64,000 nucleotides of DNA from Phyto melanocephala (Eukaryota > Arthropoda > Insecta > Diptera > Rhinophoridae). Below the pieces are notes generated by a model. It was not told the origin of the DNA. It ran no database searches and worked only from the letters and a program-made list of their open reading frames with translations. A program made the translations under genes and the position numbers. Position 1 is the stretch's first letter; every line of letters starts with the position of its first letter. Location of the stretch: the NCBI GenBank assembly GCA_941918925.1, contig OW799234.1:83836497-83900496 (forward strand), read 5' to 3'. This document shows, piece by piece, positions 35,000 to 48,130 of the stretch.

Positions 35000-36750
35000 T
35001 TATATAAAATATAATACTTTTATAATTTTTTGTCCAATTGGCAACTCTGAAACTTGGCAGCTGTCATTTATGTTTATTACGATTACTTAAAATTTATAGC
35101 TTCATGAAATACAAATACTTTATAATTCTAAATTAATAAGGCAAACCTCGAAGAAATTTCAGTCGAAAATGTACACCTAATTTATCAACCATTTGAAGGG
35201 TTGTCAAATAGTTGGATTATGGACTCTTTAAAACATTGCTGTAGCAAACGAGAGTGTCGGGGTAGACATCAATTCGTCATCGTCCTCAACAACTTCAAAT
35301 TTCACAGAGTCCTATGCAGCGAATTTAAATAAAAGACCTCCACCTTCATGCGTACGAATTTTAACCTATTCAGGAGCTTAAACTAACAGACTATAAAAAC
35401 TACCGGCAATTCGTTTATCTCCGACTCTATTTCTTATATTTCTCAATGACCTTCTACGTCAAACTTCGAACCCTATATATTCTTTTGCAGATGACAGCAA
35501 CTTGTGCCATTCGTATTCATTCAGCCATAGACCGAGCCTTTCTGAGTTCCATGCTATGAGGCAGCACATGAATAGGACGCGGAATCAGGGTCTGATGAAC
35601 ATTTACGAATGGGGTCGTGCGAATAGAGTGGATTTTAATCCTCGGAAAACTCAGTGTTGTCTACTAACACATAAACGCACGCCAGACATTGTTGCCTCAT
35701 CTGTTCTATTAGATGGTATAAGTATCAAGGGATCGAAAGCTCTTGATGTTCTGGGCATGAAAATTCAGTGCGACGTCCGTTGGACTGAACATATTTTTCT
35801 CGTGTCTAAGGAATCATTCAAGTGTCTCGGTTTTTTAAGATGGTGTAGAAAATACTTCACCCCATCCGATCTTCTTGTTATTTATACCACCTACATCCGA
35901 CCGAAAATGGAATACAACTCTCACGTATGGGCCGGTGCTTCAAAGTCTATTTTGAAGTTACTCGACCGCATACAGGAGAGGGTGAAGGTGCTTATTAACG
36001 ACAGTAGGGTAACCAACTCTATTGACTCTCTCGAACACCGTCGCAATGTGGGTTGTGTTTCACTGTTCTATCGATATTACAATGGAATATGCTCCGATGA
36101 GATAAGGGAACTTGTTCCTGAGAACCGCAATTTTGCACGTAATACTCGTTTTTCCAGAAGAGCACACCCATATGTGGTCGATTGGTCGGTGGATCGAACT
36201 ACACACTACAGGGAAAATTCGTTCTTTGGTCGTACTGTTCGTATGTGGAACAGACTCCCCGCTGAAGTTCTTCCAGCCACTTACAATCTGGAAAAGTTTA
36301 AATCAAATGTCCACAAACACTACTCCCTTTCTCCTCCTACCCATAACCTATTTTCCTGATACCAACACAATGCATGCATAAATAGGGGACATCCCCTGAG
36401 TGTTGTATATAAAAAAAAAAAATACTGTATCATCTGCCACACGGCGCATGAACAATTCGTTTATTGCAGCTATGATTTTTAGAACAAATTAGGTATCTCG
36501 AAAAATTCTGATGCCAACTGGCCACCAAGATCAGACGATTTAACGCCATGCGATTTTTGTCTTTGAAGTTTCGTAAAATCTTAGACTTATACGAATAAAT
36601 CAAAAACAATTCCGAGATCTAATGGATCTTTAGTGGGATACAGCCACATTTATAAGAAAATATCATAAAAACAGTAATCCACTGTCATCAGAGCCGTGGA
36701 GGCCATTTGACGAATATTTATTTCAAACTCAATCGAAACATGTCACTTAT
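35000..36750 (+). pseudogene. Tc1/mariner-type transposon (family 1), split by a LINE
   Basis: The left part (35037-35396) is collinear with 1740-2150, from the TTGGCAACTC...AAACTTGGC start through a KIQL-QEL-like stretch. The right part (36423-36620) continues the transposase and includes DANWPPRSDDLTPCDF, the block containing the third catalytic Asp. Between them is a 5'-truncated LINE with an A tail. Outer limits are approximate. Confidence 0.7.
35397..36422 (+). pseudogene. 5'-truncated Jockey/CR1-type LINE: reverse transcriptase C-terminal half
   Basis: Open frame from 35397 to the stop at 36357-36359. It begins inside RT at LSPTLFLIFLNDLL, contains the catalytic FADD box (35484-35495), then the thumb/connector (FTPSDLLVIYTTYIRPKMEY, WAGA), and ends with an HPYVVDWSVDRTTHYRENSF region, FFGRTVRMWNRLPAEV and LEKFKSNVHKHY. 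No RNase H follows, as in Jockey/CR1-type elements. A short 3' UTR ends in a 12-13-A tail. 5' truncation is the usual mode of LINE insertion. About 320 codons without a stop indicate a young insertion. The endonuclease and first RT motifs are missing, so it is not functional. Confidence 0.9.
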
Positions 36751-37860
36751 ACTTCTGATGATACTGTTACTATAAATAGTAGAGTTTTCTGCACGTATAT
36801 CGAGTTGAGTTTTATTATAAATAAAAATGTGTATTAATAACTGAAATAATAAATAAAGTACTTCATAAATTTTGTTCATTGTGTTAAGAGTTAATATAAT
36901 TTATAATTATTTATAATGTAACTTTCAAATATCATTAATTGCAATACAAAAAAATCCCAGTTTATTTAAATCAATTTCAAACAATGGGTAACTCAGTGTT
37001 TATTCTTTAAAATTTTTCAGTTAAAATTTTTGTTTGCAATTTTCTGTTTGCACTTACGTCACACTATCGCATCACACTCTCTTACTAGAATGAAAACAAT
37101 TTCAATTTTCTCCACAAAGAAAATTCAATATATTTCATGGATTTCCTTAATAAGTTTTCATCGAAAAATGCACACACGCACATAAACGTGTCATTACATA
37201 TTTCTGTAGTAAAAGTATGTACGTCACAAGCAATTGACCTGCATTTATACACCGTTAAAAATGTGTTTGTCTGATAGTACCCTTCATCATTATGAATACA
37301 AACACAGTTACCACATCGTAGCTTAGCGTTGATTTCAGATTTAATGTTGTAAGCCATTTTGCTACATTATTTCCAGCACCATCTTTAGTTTTGAATTTAA
37401 ACATTTTTAGTTGTATTCTACCAGTCAATACAACCCTTTCGTTTGATACCCATATTAATGGGCTTAAGAATTTTTGTTTCAATTTTAGGGAGGTTTAAAT
37501 GGAGATATTTTTCTTATTACTAAATTTAACCTACGTTTACTGTAGTGTATTGATCACTACAAGGTCATTTTGAATTTTATGTATGGATATTAGGACCGCT
37601 TAACTCTCAAAACACATACTAGGAATTTTGTTTTATATTATGTAACAGGTGACTTGAAACAAAATTTTCAAATTAAAGTTTCAATATAAATACTTATGTC
37701 GATCACAAGCATATTTATGATTATCCACTAAAACTGTAATAATTACACAACTACATACCGATTTAATTTTAATTGTTTATAGTGAACGTTTTGCAAGTAT
37801 TTAAACAAATTTTGTTGATAAAATTTGATTTGTGTACAAGAGCTTTAAAATAACTAAAAC
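36751..37860. other. AT-rich stretch, nothing recognised
   Basis: Short frames only; no domain, no element ends. Confidence 0.4.
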
Positions 37861-38676
37861 TACAGGGTGGCCGTCGGGAAGGTATACAACTTTGTTTTTT
37901 TTTAATTTTATATTAAATGAATGAGAATGGATCTTATATTGATAAATGTTTGATTTAATGCCGTTTTCAGTTTCAGTGATTCCTGCTGACCAAACTGCAC
38001 ACCAGCCTGTCACTTTTAATGAACGCAAAGGTGACTGATAAATAATTTGAGGGGTTTCCATTGCCCAAAACCGGTTTTTCTGTTTATTCACATATCCATT
38101 CAAATGAAAATGTGCCTCGTCACTCATTATGATTTGTTCATGCAAATCGGGATTGTTATGGGCGAGCATGTCATGGCGGCGTAAATGGTCTCTGGGAGAA
38201 GCTCTTGTTCTAACTGAATTTTAAATAGAATCAAATGCAAATCTTTGTGCAAAATTGTAGCCAAAGTTGTTCTTTGAAGACCAAGCTGCTGAGCACGGCG
38301 TCGAATTGAGATTGATGAATTGTTTTGAACACTTTCTTGAACAGCAGTAATGTTTTCAGCCGATCTTGCAGTACGTTGTGGTCCATGCTTGGTCCTATCA
38401 GCTACAGACCCTCTTTCTTCGAAAACATTCACTACAAGACAAATAGTGCGTCTTGTTGGCACGTTGTTTCTCCCAAAAATTTCACGTCACTTTCTCATCG
38501 TCGCAGTAATCCATGATTGTATTGATAAAATGTTTTAACGATTAAAACACGTTGGTTTACCGAATATTTTTCCATAATAAATTTCTCACCTCTGTACTTT
38601 ACGACTGCCAAAGACTTATGTTTACCAAAAATGGCGGCAAAACAATGTAGAATACCTTCCCGGCGGACACCCTTTA
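37861..38676 (-). pseudogene. Internally deleted Tc1/mariner-type transposon (family 2)
   Basis: Inverted repeats AGGGTGKCCGYCGGGAAGGT lie at both ends with TA flanks. The minus-strand transposase remnants, in three frames, are MEKYSVNQRVLIVKTFYQYN (N-terminal HTH, ~38575), ENITAVQESVQNNSSISIRR with RAQQLGLQRTTLATIL (second HTH, ~38350), and MSDEAHFHLNGYVNKQKNRFW (first catalytic Asp, ~38120), then TGWCAVWSAGI. The part with the second and third catalytic Asp is deleted. Confidence 0.85.
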
Positions 38677-39224
38677 TTTGTTTCGTAAGTGCCACCAGTG
38701 TGGCAGTTAAATTATTACAAAATATATCTGTTGCATTAATGTTTAATGTACGTCATATTTTAGTGGCGAATATTATGGATTTTAAACTTTTTATAGTGTA
38801 ATATTCTCTGCTTATCAAGGTCTTTCTTTCGATACTAGTATCGCTCCTCTCTGCTGTCTAGAAATTAAAAAAAAATCAACATCGTTTTTAAATTTTAGGA
38901 AAAACACGAAAGTAGGTGTATTTTTGTGCGTGTTACCTCAGTTAGTATAAAACCGGTTTGTCAGTTTTTATTGGAAATAATTTTCTCGACCATAGTTTGT
39001 AGTTTGGTGTCTTTAGCATCTCCAAAAATTAACAGGAGTCTTATTTACTTAATATATGAAAAAACAAAATATATTTTTTTCAAATAATGTTTGCTGATAA
39101 CTTTGCTGATTAGTCACAGCTTTGTCCGAAATTTTCTACAAAAAGCCCCAGAGGCATATGATATCTACAAATAGTATCAAAAGTGTCTACAAATAATTTT
39201 AGGGCTAAAGTTGTTATGGTAAAA
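38677..39224. other. AT-rich stretch, nothing recognised
   Basis: No coding or element signal. Confidence 0.4.
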
Positions 39225-39545
39225 GTATGAGAAAAAAAAACTGAGGCAGCCGTGTTTATTTTCTCATATCTCAGAAAGTTTTAAACATATTGTGCAGGAT
39301 TCGAACAGCGATTCATCTCTGGATATTTCTTAAAGATTGATGCAACATACAGATCTGTAAAACCTATGGAGGCTTCTTATAGTTTATTTCAACCATCACA
39401 TGGACGATTTGCAAACGGACATTGCTCAATGACTATCCACCACTATTCATAAGCTTTCAAAAAACATATTTTGTATAGGGTCGGATATGAATTTTGTAGA
39501 TATTACAAACGGAGTGACACAGTTATATATACCCTTAGCACCATA
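39225..39545 (-). mobile_element. DINE-1-like type-A 5' fragment, inverted (A4)
   Basis: On the minus strand: GGTGCTAAGGGTATATATAA, TCACTCCGTTTGTAATATCT, TTCATATCCGACCC, ATGGTTGAAATAAACTA, then ATCTTTAAGAAATATCCAGA and TTCTGAGATATGAG. This is collinear with A2 at 49899-50240. The 3' half is missing. Confidence 0.72.
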
Positions 39546-42185
39546 GATGAAGCGCATAAAAATAGTGCCAGAGAAATAAAATTGAAAACAGAAAATACTC
39601 ACCCGTTTCTGGCAGTGGGTCATTGCATTTATTATTACTGGTTGTTTGTTGTTGTTGTTGTCATTATTGTATGTTGTTGGTCATTATTAAAATTGTTCAC
39701 ATTGTTGTCGTCATTGTAGTCATGTATTGGCGTTGCCTGCTCATAATGATAGTGATGACAATTTTGCAATATTTTGCCGATTAAATTTCCTCTATGCTTC
39801 CACATACATGCATAAAATTTTTTTGTTTGATCGAAATGCAAACAAAATTTTGGAAAATTTTATTTCTCAGCTAAAATTCCTTTATTGATTCGATAAAGTG
39901 GTGGTGGATGCCGGGCAACATTGTAGACGTGGCTAAATATGCATGAGTATTTTTATAGCCAGCAATTTTTATGGGTTACAATTTAGGAGAATGTATGTAA
40001 GTAATCGTGCATTTTAAATGTGTATGTAAACTTACACATACCTACATACATATGGTCAAATGTTGGTGGAAATAACAAAGGAAGTGAAATACATGTTTTT
40101 ATGACCACCCCAAATAATAAACGTCATACGTTGTTAAAACGTGTTTACAAGGTGGCCTTAAATTAATCACCTCATCTTAAGATGTAATAGCTTTTGCGAA
40201 TGGCATTTTACGTCAATCATATATGACATTTGTAAACTAGATGGTGACAAAATAGAAACAGACAAATAATAGAGCGCTATGCTCTATAAGAGCGTGGAAT
40301 AATTGTCTTGATTTTTTTTTATAATTTATAATCGGTTGTTGGTGTTAGCACAGCGTGAATTTCGTCGCAGATTTCCGTAGATCGCCCGATTTAATTAACC
40401 ATCCTAGACTTCTCTCCTTGGGGCTACTAGGAGTCGCAGGTTTATGCCAACAAACCCCAGAAAATCGCAGCTGTTTAAGATAATATTCGACAGGAATGCA
40501 GTTACCACCAGAAATATTGAGAAAAGTTATGGAAATTGCAATAAAACGGATCCAAACGGAACCACTAAGGTGATAACATATTTTTCAATTTATTAAAAAT
40601 GCGTTGAAATAATACTTTTTAAATCTTATTGGGGATGTGGGGCTGATTCAGAAGCTTACGTTCACCACTAACTAGGGATTATGAGGACAAAGGGTTACCT
40701 GGATTACGGGAAAGCCAAATGAAAGACAAATTTCAAAAAGAAGTACCTACATGAGTATATAAATGTATAGGTTTTTTTAAAAACTCAAGAGAAAAAAAAA
40801 GATATTTAACTTGTATGTGTAAAATCCACTTTGAGTACCACAAGGGAAAGAGTGAGAAGTCGTAGCGTAGGCTGTTGTCTCTTAGAGAGTTTGTAAGATA
40901 ATAATCAAAAAAGTCAAAAGGTGTTGCCAAAAGCGCGGCAAACTGTATAACGATCGTTATACAAAATTCACAATAAATTCAGGGCTGGAAACACTTCCTG
41001 TTTAAACACCACTTAACTGAAAAAATTGCACAGGTTCAAATAAAGATTTCCAACATTCAAGATAATTTTTTTCAATAGTAAAGAAGTTATTAAAAAAAAT
41101 TGAATGATTAATTTTGCGCCACCATTTACATGTGTGTGTAGGTATATTTAATGGTAGACGTTCTATTAAAAGGACAATCATATTTTCAAATACAATACGA
41201 CATATGTATGTGTGGGTACATTAATTCCATAATATTTGATTTTTATTCAACTGACCACTTAAAATGTTAGAATATCCAATTCTTAAGGCATGCATGACTT
41301 TGTATACATTATACAGCACATACATACATTTATGTTTTTACCCAAATATTTTGGTTTGCATGTGTTCGAACGTGCCTCAACATTAGTTTCCTTTATAGTT
41401 TACACATTCAGTGATTTTACTTTTCAATTTGTGCTAAATGTTGTTACAACATCAAAATACGAACATGACTACGCCTTGATTGGTCACACAAATTGAATTT
41501 TCTATTATTTGATATTGTCACAATTGTCGATGAAATGCTAGTACGAGTTGTAGTAAAATTAATGATTGATGTAAAGAAACACTTGTTTTCATACCTCAGG
41601 CGTACATTTGATTTATGAGGGTTTGATTTGATTTTTGCCTTTTTTCTAAAAAGATAAACTGAATTAGTATCAGCAAAATTACGTGTTCGCCCTAACGACA
41701 ATCTAATGGAAGGTAAACTTTTGGTAGCAACCAAAAAATAGCCAATTAAATCAGGATATTTACAAACCATTACCCAGAGAGTAGATAGATTTAAAATCAT
41801 TTTTGCGCCTAAACATATACTTTGAAACCAAGATTTTTGTTACAAAAACAGCCGGCAGCATTGACAGAGATTTCAAAAAATATATACCCAGCAAAACTTT
41901 TTATGTTCAATAAATCTTCTGCTCTTTAGAATATCCTAATACGTTTCTTATTTAAAGACCCTTTTTGATAAATTAATGACTAGACAATTTAACGTTTTCA
42001 ATTTAAGGAAAATGTTGGCATATTTTCAATTTATATACAAATTGAACAAATTTTACTTTTATAAAAATTTGTGATAAATTCAAACTTTTTCAATAACCTT
42101 TTATAAATATTTTTTTTTAATCTTTAATAATAAATTCTCAATATTAAATAATTTTTTGTATGAGATTATTGACAATGGTAAACTT
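39546..42185. other. AT-rich stretch, no gene recognised
   Basis: A GTTGTTGTTGTT run lies near 39645. The 118-codon minus-strand frame at 41444-41800 has ordinary-looking amino acid composition (LGRTRNFADTNSVYLFRK), but I recognise no domain and see no supporting context. A segment at 40340-40520 is richer in G/C but unidentified. Confidence 0.4.
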
Positions 42186-42188
42186 TAA

Positions 42189-42617
42189 CGGCCTTATTCA
42201 TAACAAAAAGTTAGCCACAGTTTATACACTACGTACAACGAGCTACTAACTATAATGCCGATTATGCTTGACAGCTCGTTGGCACAGAGTTTATTCATAA
42301 GAAACTTTTATCCGTTTGCCAACTTTTTATAAATCAACTTTGAAATTGCAAGAAACTCCTCAAAAATGCAACCATGTTTTGTATATCATCACTGATTTTG
42401 ACATTTTTTGTTTCTCCATCTGTATTAACAATTTTTAAAATTAAATTTTGTATAAAATAGAAAAGCAAGGCAAACGGTCTGTAAATTGTCAACAGGATGA
42501 ATAGGTTTGGCAGCTCGTTAAAAAGAGTTTAGCAAATTGTTAGCCAGAGTTTTGCATGTGTGTTATGAATAAACTTTATGATAACTTTATGCCATCTTTT
42601 TGTTATGAATATGGCCG
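42189..42617. mobile_element. 429-bp MITE, CGGCC-type termini, TAA target duplication
   Basis: The left CGGCCTTATTCATAACAAAA and the right reverse complement CGGCCATATTCATAACAAAA form ~24-bp inverted repeats. TAA flanks both sides (42186-42188, 42618-42620). TWA duplication and GGCC-rich tips fit PIF/Harbinger-derived MITEs. Non-coding. Confidence 0.8.
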
Positions 42618-42620
42618 TAA

Positions 42621-43577
42621 AAAAATTCTTTATTTATTGAAAATGTCTGATAAACCAAAGTTTGCTGAAATTCTTAATTAAAATATTTCATATTTATGAA
42701 TGACTTTCAATACATAAATTTAACTTTGCTTAATCTTTCTCTATATTTCAATCATTGTTTACATTTTTTAGTTATTAAAAAGTATTGAAAATTCCTGTAA
42801 ATAGTTTCTTTTGTAAAATTACGCTTACGAAAGCAATCCTCCTTTTTATGTTATTTATTAAAAAGCACAGCATAGTTTAAGGCGTAAAATGAAAATGTGT
42901 CAATCATAAATAACAATACAGTTACTGATGATTTTTTTTAGATCTTGTGCCATATAGAATTGCCTTTTCTAATAAAGTCTATAAATATGCATCATATTCT
43001 CTCAAAAAAATAACACATTTTGCCTATGAACCATTTTAACATTATCACGTAAATTAGTTCTTTTTCTTGTATGTACTTTTATGCAAATGACAGACTTTCA
43101 TCATTTTGCAAAATATACTTAGATGAATGATTATTCATGATTTCAATGATTAACTAGAACTGCTTCACATTTTACAAGAATATTTATCGAACATCAACGT
43201 TAATGAATTACGTTTCACTGGAAAAAAAAAATGATTTTGCTTGCAAACTATCTGTAATTGTTTGCAGCACATGTAATTTGCAATCTGCAGCCCATCATTA
43301 ATCATAAAACTGTAGAAATTTATAATTTCTTTTCTTGCCATTCATAAAATTTTTCAAGAGAATGTGCTTAATATGCTGATGTTATATTAATCAGCAATTA
43401 GTTTGTGATTATAATTTACTAATCAAACGAAAACTTTATCGTTTTTCATTTACATATATTAAAGACTTCAAATAGTTTTTTAGTTCTTGGGTAATGCAGA
43501 CCCTTTAATAGCTTATGTTTTATTTATATATAAAGCTATATTTATATTTTATATATATATATTTATATTTTATATAT
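42621..43577. other. AT-rich stretch, nothing recognised
   Basis: A/T-rich, including a TTTATATTTTATATATA repeat near 43540-43578. No coding signal. Confidence 0.4.
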
Positions 43578-43811
43578 AAAGCTACGGTCACATATGGCAA
43601 ATATTTGCTCAAATAAGCGTGACCATTAAAATATATTTATTTCTCCCATAATTAATAAATGTTTATTTACTTAAAAATTTTCTTGATTTGATCAAATTGC
43701 GATATTAATCTGTTGTTCTATGTTTTGACATTATTTGGTGTAAGAAAAATTGCATTAAATTAAATAATCATTTAACAGAATTAGTGGTCACGCATATGTG
43801 GCCGTAGCTTA
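43578..43811. mobile_element. ~234-bp MITE, AGCTACGGTCACATATG termini
   Basis: The left AAGCTACGGTCACATATGGC and the reverse complement of the right end (AAGCTACGGCCACATATGCG) match over ~20 nt. Flanking TAA/TTAA is compatible with a 3-bp TAA duplication. No coding sequence. Confidence 0.75.
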
Positions 43812-43899
43812 AGTTTTACCATGACTTAGCTTTCAAAGTTGGATAAAGAAGTATTCTTAAATAGATCTTCCTTTACAATAAATGTCAAACATATTAAGG

Positions 43900-44340
43900 T
43901 AAATGGATTACATTATGGACGAAATTAAAAGATATTAATATGGAGGACGTCTAATTTCAAGAAGACGGTTTTGTGTAAAAAGTTGCCTGATCGTATAATG
44001 TCTCGAAGAACCGTTTAAAATCTATCACCGAGGTCTTCTGATTTAAAACCTTTAGTCTTTCTTCTATGGGACTTCACAAAAATATATGTTACAATCAGTT
44101 TAAAACCTCAAATGGTGTGGATGGAATTCGTAAGGTTACAGAGATCATTCAAACGTAAATTAACAAATTGGTGGCGGCAAATTTCATGCAAAGAATAAGG
44201 TCCTGCATGCGTAGACGTCGTGGTTATTTGATTGATATTGTTTTCTATTATTAATGGAATTCCCACTTTTGTACAATTAAAAACACATCGTATGATTTTG
44301 CTTATCATAATGAAACCCATAATGGACGACCCTTTACTTT
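43900..44340 (+). pseudogene. Tc1/mariner-type transposase C-terminal remnant
   Basis: Plus-strand frames read SDLKPLVFLLWDF (decayed form of CDLTPLDFFLWG, at the third catalytic Asp), IRKVTEIIQT, then MRRRRGYLIDIVF at ~44205-44245, the normal C-terminus of these transposases. The right tip ...GGACGACCCTTTA resembles the TAAAGGGT inverted repeat. Confidence 0.65.
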
Positions 44341-44539
44341 CGATATTTAATGCAATTTACAAATTAGGAGATAATATTAAGTTTTCATTATAACTGGAAA
44401 TTTTCCTAAAAAAAAGAAATATTTTCAGTTTTAATGAAGTATCCTAGTGTCCGTCACTGAAATCAACCTATAACTGTTCTGGCTGTCCCAGCAAGAGCGA
44501 AATAATTTAATTTTTTAATAGTAGTTTGAGGGTAATTTT

Positions 44540-44860
44540 TTTAGTCTGTTGTCATGCACGGACCACGAGATTAATAATGTGGAAAAATATTCGGACGAGA
44601 AACGTTTAACTATTGTAAAACGCATTACAGAAATAGTACAAGTTTTGCCGAAACTGTTTGGCTATTGCACCAAATAAAAAAAAAAACAACGACGAATTTA
44701 ATTACAAAATCCACTGAGACTATTTATCCTCATCCTTGTAGGTAAATCAAAAATAATTAGTGGTAAAGAAAAGTGTGGTTAAGAATCCACAAATTTTCAT
44801 TCGGCATATTGGTCAATCAATAAACATTTCAAAAAGCACTATATAATGGTGCTAATTCTG
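44540..44860 (+). pseudogene. Tc1/mariner-type transposase N-terminal remnant
   Basis: Plus-strand MEKYSDEKRLTIVKRITEIV at ~44579 matches the conserved N-terminal HTH start of this group. Downstream sequence decays quickly through frameshifts. It is a different copy from 43900-44340 because the order is C-terminus then N-terminus. Confidence 0.55.
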
Positions 44861-46199
44861 GGGCAACCGATATAAAAATAGTTTTTAATGTACTTGACAA
44901 TTTTTTTCATTGAACTTAATAAGTTAATCATCTCAAAAGCCATACAGTGGTAAAAACCTCAATATATATTTTCAGTACTGGATTTACCCATGTGTTTCGA
45001 AGACATTTTTGGTTAGAAAAAATGTATATATGCAGTTTCACATAACTCTTTTTGAGAAATGGAAATAAATTTGTAAGCTTTTTTATATTCGCACAAATTT
45101 AAAATGGGTTGCCGCATCATTTAGCGTTTGAAAATCTAAATTGTAAGAATCGTAAAGTTCCTAATGACTTATTCACAATTTTTTCTTTTAAATGGCAACT
45201 TCGATTTTCTGATGTTGTAGAGAAATTTGTCAAATAAGCCTTCAATAAACCTAAAATATTTTATATGAATGCGGCCCTGAATATGTAAGTTACCAATATT
45301 GTTATATGTTTTATTAATATTGTTGTCAATACAATAATGTATAAAAATATAATTTCATAGTATTGATGTCAAAAAAATGTTATGACTAAAACAATACTAC
45401 ACACCAACAAAATAATTAATAAAATAGCGTATTTGAAAGTATTTACTTATATCTTAGGGAGTATAGTTACTTTTTTTTATTAAGCTACCTTGACAGTAGT
45501 GTGTCAACCCTTGAGTTTAAAGGGTTAATTGAATTGGTTCTCTTGGTGTGCTTTAAAAAAACTACTTGATGCTTAATATCAACTATCTATTATGCAAAGC
45601 ATTAACCTAATTATACGTAATCTTTAAACAATAAAATAATTTAAATAAAAAAATATATACAAAATCATAACAAGCACTATCAGCATTAACAACTACATTT
45701 AAAATAATCAACTCAAATCTCTACAATACACATTTTTCTTTTTATACACTGGGTTGCATTATTATCATTACATTTGTTCAATTCACAAACCCCGTGCAAT
45801 GATGTATTGGCATAATTTTTATAAAGGGGATTCTTACAACACAGATAAAACAGTATCGGTTGTGAGTACCGCAATTGTTGCCAATCGCATAGTTTAGTTG
45901 TGATAGCAAAACTTTACGGTTATATTTACAGAATTTAGTTTCAGAATATAAATATGTAGTCAGCATCAATAAACTATGATTCTTGCAATAGAAATTTTAT
46001 AATCACAAATGAAAAGTTCGATTGCTGGAACTGAACCATTCGATTCGCAAAGAATGTGATTTTCTGTTTTCTGGGTGTACGCAATGAAAGCATGAAGAGC
46101 TACTTATTTGCAGTAGAAATTGTTGCTGAAAATAGGCATTATTTTACAAAGTGATTCTATTCGAAAAATTTACAATAATTTCATGCTACTCTAATACCA
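44861..46199. other. AT-rich stretch with a truncated fold-back MITE at 45208-45277
   Basis: The segment 45208-45277 matches the right ~60% of the MITEs at 58196 and 59777 (TGATGTTGTAGAGAAATTTG... ending GCGGCCC) but lacks the left end. The rest has no recognised content. Confidence 0.55.
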
Positions 46200-46655
46200 A
46201 ATCAGTAAATTGACTACGCTGTGTGTAGTTTCCTTCCATGGTTTCTTGCACCAATTAAACCAAAATTCGTTGCATAGTCCTTCTTGAATTGTTTAATGGA
46301 TCTTTCTGGATCCTAAGCCATATACTATTCCATACTGCAGCTATATTTTCAAGTGAGTCACAGGGACAAGCGTAAATTTAATCTAAAGTTTTGCAATTAA
46401 AAGTCCAACTGTCGATGTATTAAGCTTATAAAAGCGACCGTAAACCTTACGTCCTTAGCAAACGTTTTAAGCAAATCTGTAACCATTTTTGTAACGTATT
46501 TTAAATATATCTCAACGTTGTTCATTTGAATACCACGTACAAACAAAACTTTATACAACTCGTGTTAACAAAATTTTTGGCAAATTTAGAAATAAACTTT
46601 ACCTTTAGGTGTGGTTCACATTGAACATCGGCCCTTAAAATTTAACCGCCTTTTT
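46200..46655 (-). pseudogene. Tc1/mariner-type remnant with family-C-like end
   Basis: The minus strand shows DSLENIAAVWNSIW followed by SRRTMQR-like residues (the ENIAAV...SIRRRSQQL second HTH) at ~46350-46270. The right edge, read on the plus strand, is GGCCCTTAAAATTTAACCGC, a family-C inverted repeat. The left end is not identified. Confidence 0.55.
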
Positions 46656-47069
46656 CAACTCGTTTTAAAAAAAATTTTGACAAATTTATATTAATTGACT
46701 CTTTTGAGGACATCCGTCAGCGGCTACTAAAGAATTGTGTTCATAAATACATAAACCATAACAGTATTTCAATAGACAATACAAGCTACAAAGAAGGTTA
46801 TAAGAAGGTTATGAATTGGGCAACTGCATTACTGTTTACTATTTTTTAGATAAATTTCTGGGAACTCTATCAGTTTCAAAGACTGTTCTGAAAAATCTAG
46901 GAAAGGCAGAAAGCTATACGTTAAGGTTTTATTTAAGTTTCATTATTCGTCTACAAACGAATAAAAAATTAAAAAAAAATACACGCATTTGTTTCTATTT
47001 TCTGTAACAAGGGAATATTTTAAGCAGATTAAATTTTCGTGAAATTGAATGAAAAATAAATCTTTTATA
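46656..47069. other. AT-rich stretch, nothing recognised
   Basis: Spacer between mobile-element remnants; no coding signal. Confidence 0.4.
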
Positions 47070-48130
47070 GGCATAAGCCTAAGAAGATGACACACTGCCT
47101 GAGCAAGAGCATACTTCAACCGATCCTTACATATGCGTTGACACATGTGGTGGACATATTCGGAGAAGAAGGTAAATAAAAAAATATAAATAAAAATCCA
47201 AAGTTAGTGCTAAACCAGTATATGCGGTGCCATGAGCACCACATCAATAATGGCAGTTGCAAAAAGATATTGTCAATTAGGACGATTAATAATGGTCATG
47301 CCCCTACAATATTAATGGCAATGGACTAATGCCTGGTGAGAGACCAGTTGGCAGAGAATAACTGATATCTTACCGATGGCAAATAGCACTGAGGTAAGTA
47401 ACGAAATTCCAAAGAGATATGAGACTATTGACTGCATCACCAAAATACCAGAGAGAAAATAAAATAAATACCCAAGACATTGATTTTTTTATAGACGGAT
47501 CGTAGAGTGCTTACCGAACTGAAATGGGTTTATATGAGATAAGTCGACTACCAGATCACAATACCGTATTTCAGGTTGAGATTGTGGCAACTACGAAAGG
47601 CATTAAATGGTAAAAGGGGATTGATCAATTATCAAGACCCTTATGAATGAAAAAGTTGATTCTTGGAATGATCTGCAATGCAAAAATTAAACAAACTCGC
47701 ATGCGAATTTCAAACGATTTAAGATAATATGGACACCAAGCCATCACGGCATAATCAGACACGAAGAGCCGATAAATTATCCCAAAACAAAAACAATTTT
47801 TTAATGCCATCATCTTAAAGAATGCTAAACCCTTACACAGGTTCAAAAATTAATTTTAAGTTTGAACGATGAAGGAAAACGTCTGGAAATAAAAAAATTA
47901 CAAAAATACTGGAGAAATTGAAAAAGATTTTGAAACTGAGTAGACCAACACTAAGAAGATTAACTAGTATAATAGCGGGTCAAAGAAAAAGGAGAACTTA
48001 TCCAGCTTGCATAGTTTTTTTGATGAAACGGTATGAAGAACATAAACTTTTATCAATGGCCAGCTTTTGGTCGTATTAGATGCGATAACTTTAAAGTAAA
48101 CAATATGCCGAACCTCGGATGCCTAGGAAA
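47070..48130 (+). pseudogene. Decayed LINE: RT thumb, RNase H and C-terminal remnants (second copy)
   Basis: Reads SILQPILTYALTHVVDIFGE (RT thumb) at ~47108, IDFFIDGS...YRTEMGLY (RNase H start) at ~47480, then RPTLRRLTSIIAG near 47945. It is collinear with 32640-33560, including the shared TATGCGGTGCCATG linker and ATTAATGGCAATG. Both copies are degenerate and independently decayed. Confidence 0.7.

Noticed and set aside
41444..41800. 118-codon minus-strand frame
   Set aside because: Longest non-TE frame nearby, but I recognise no family and see no splice or promoter support. Kept only as a note.
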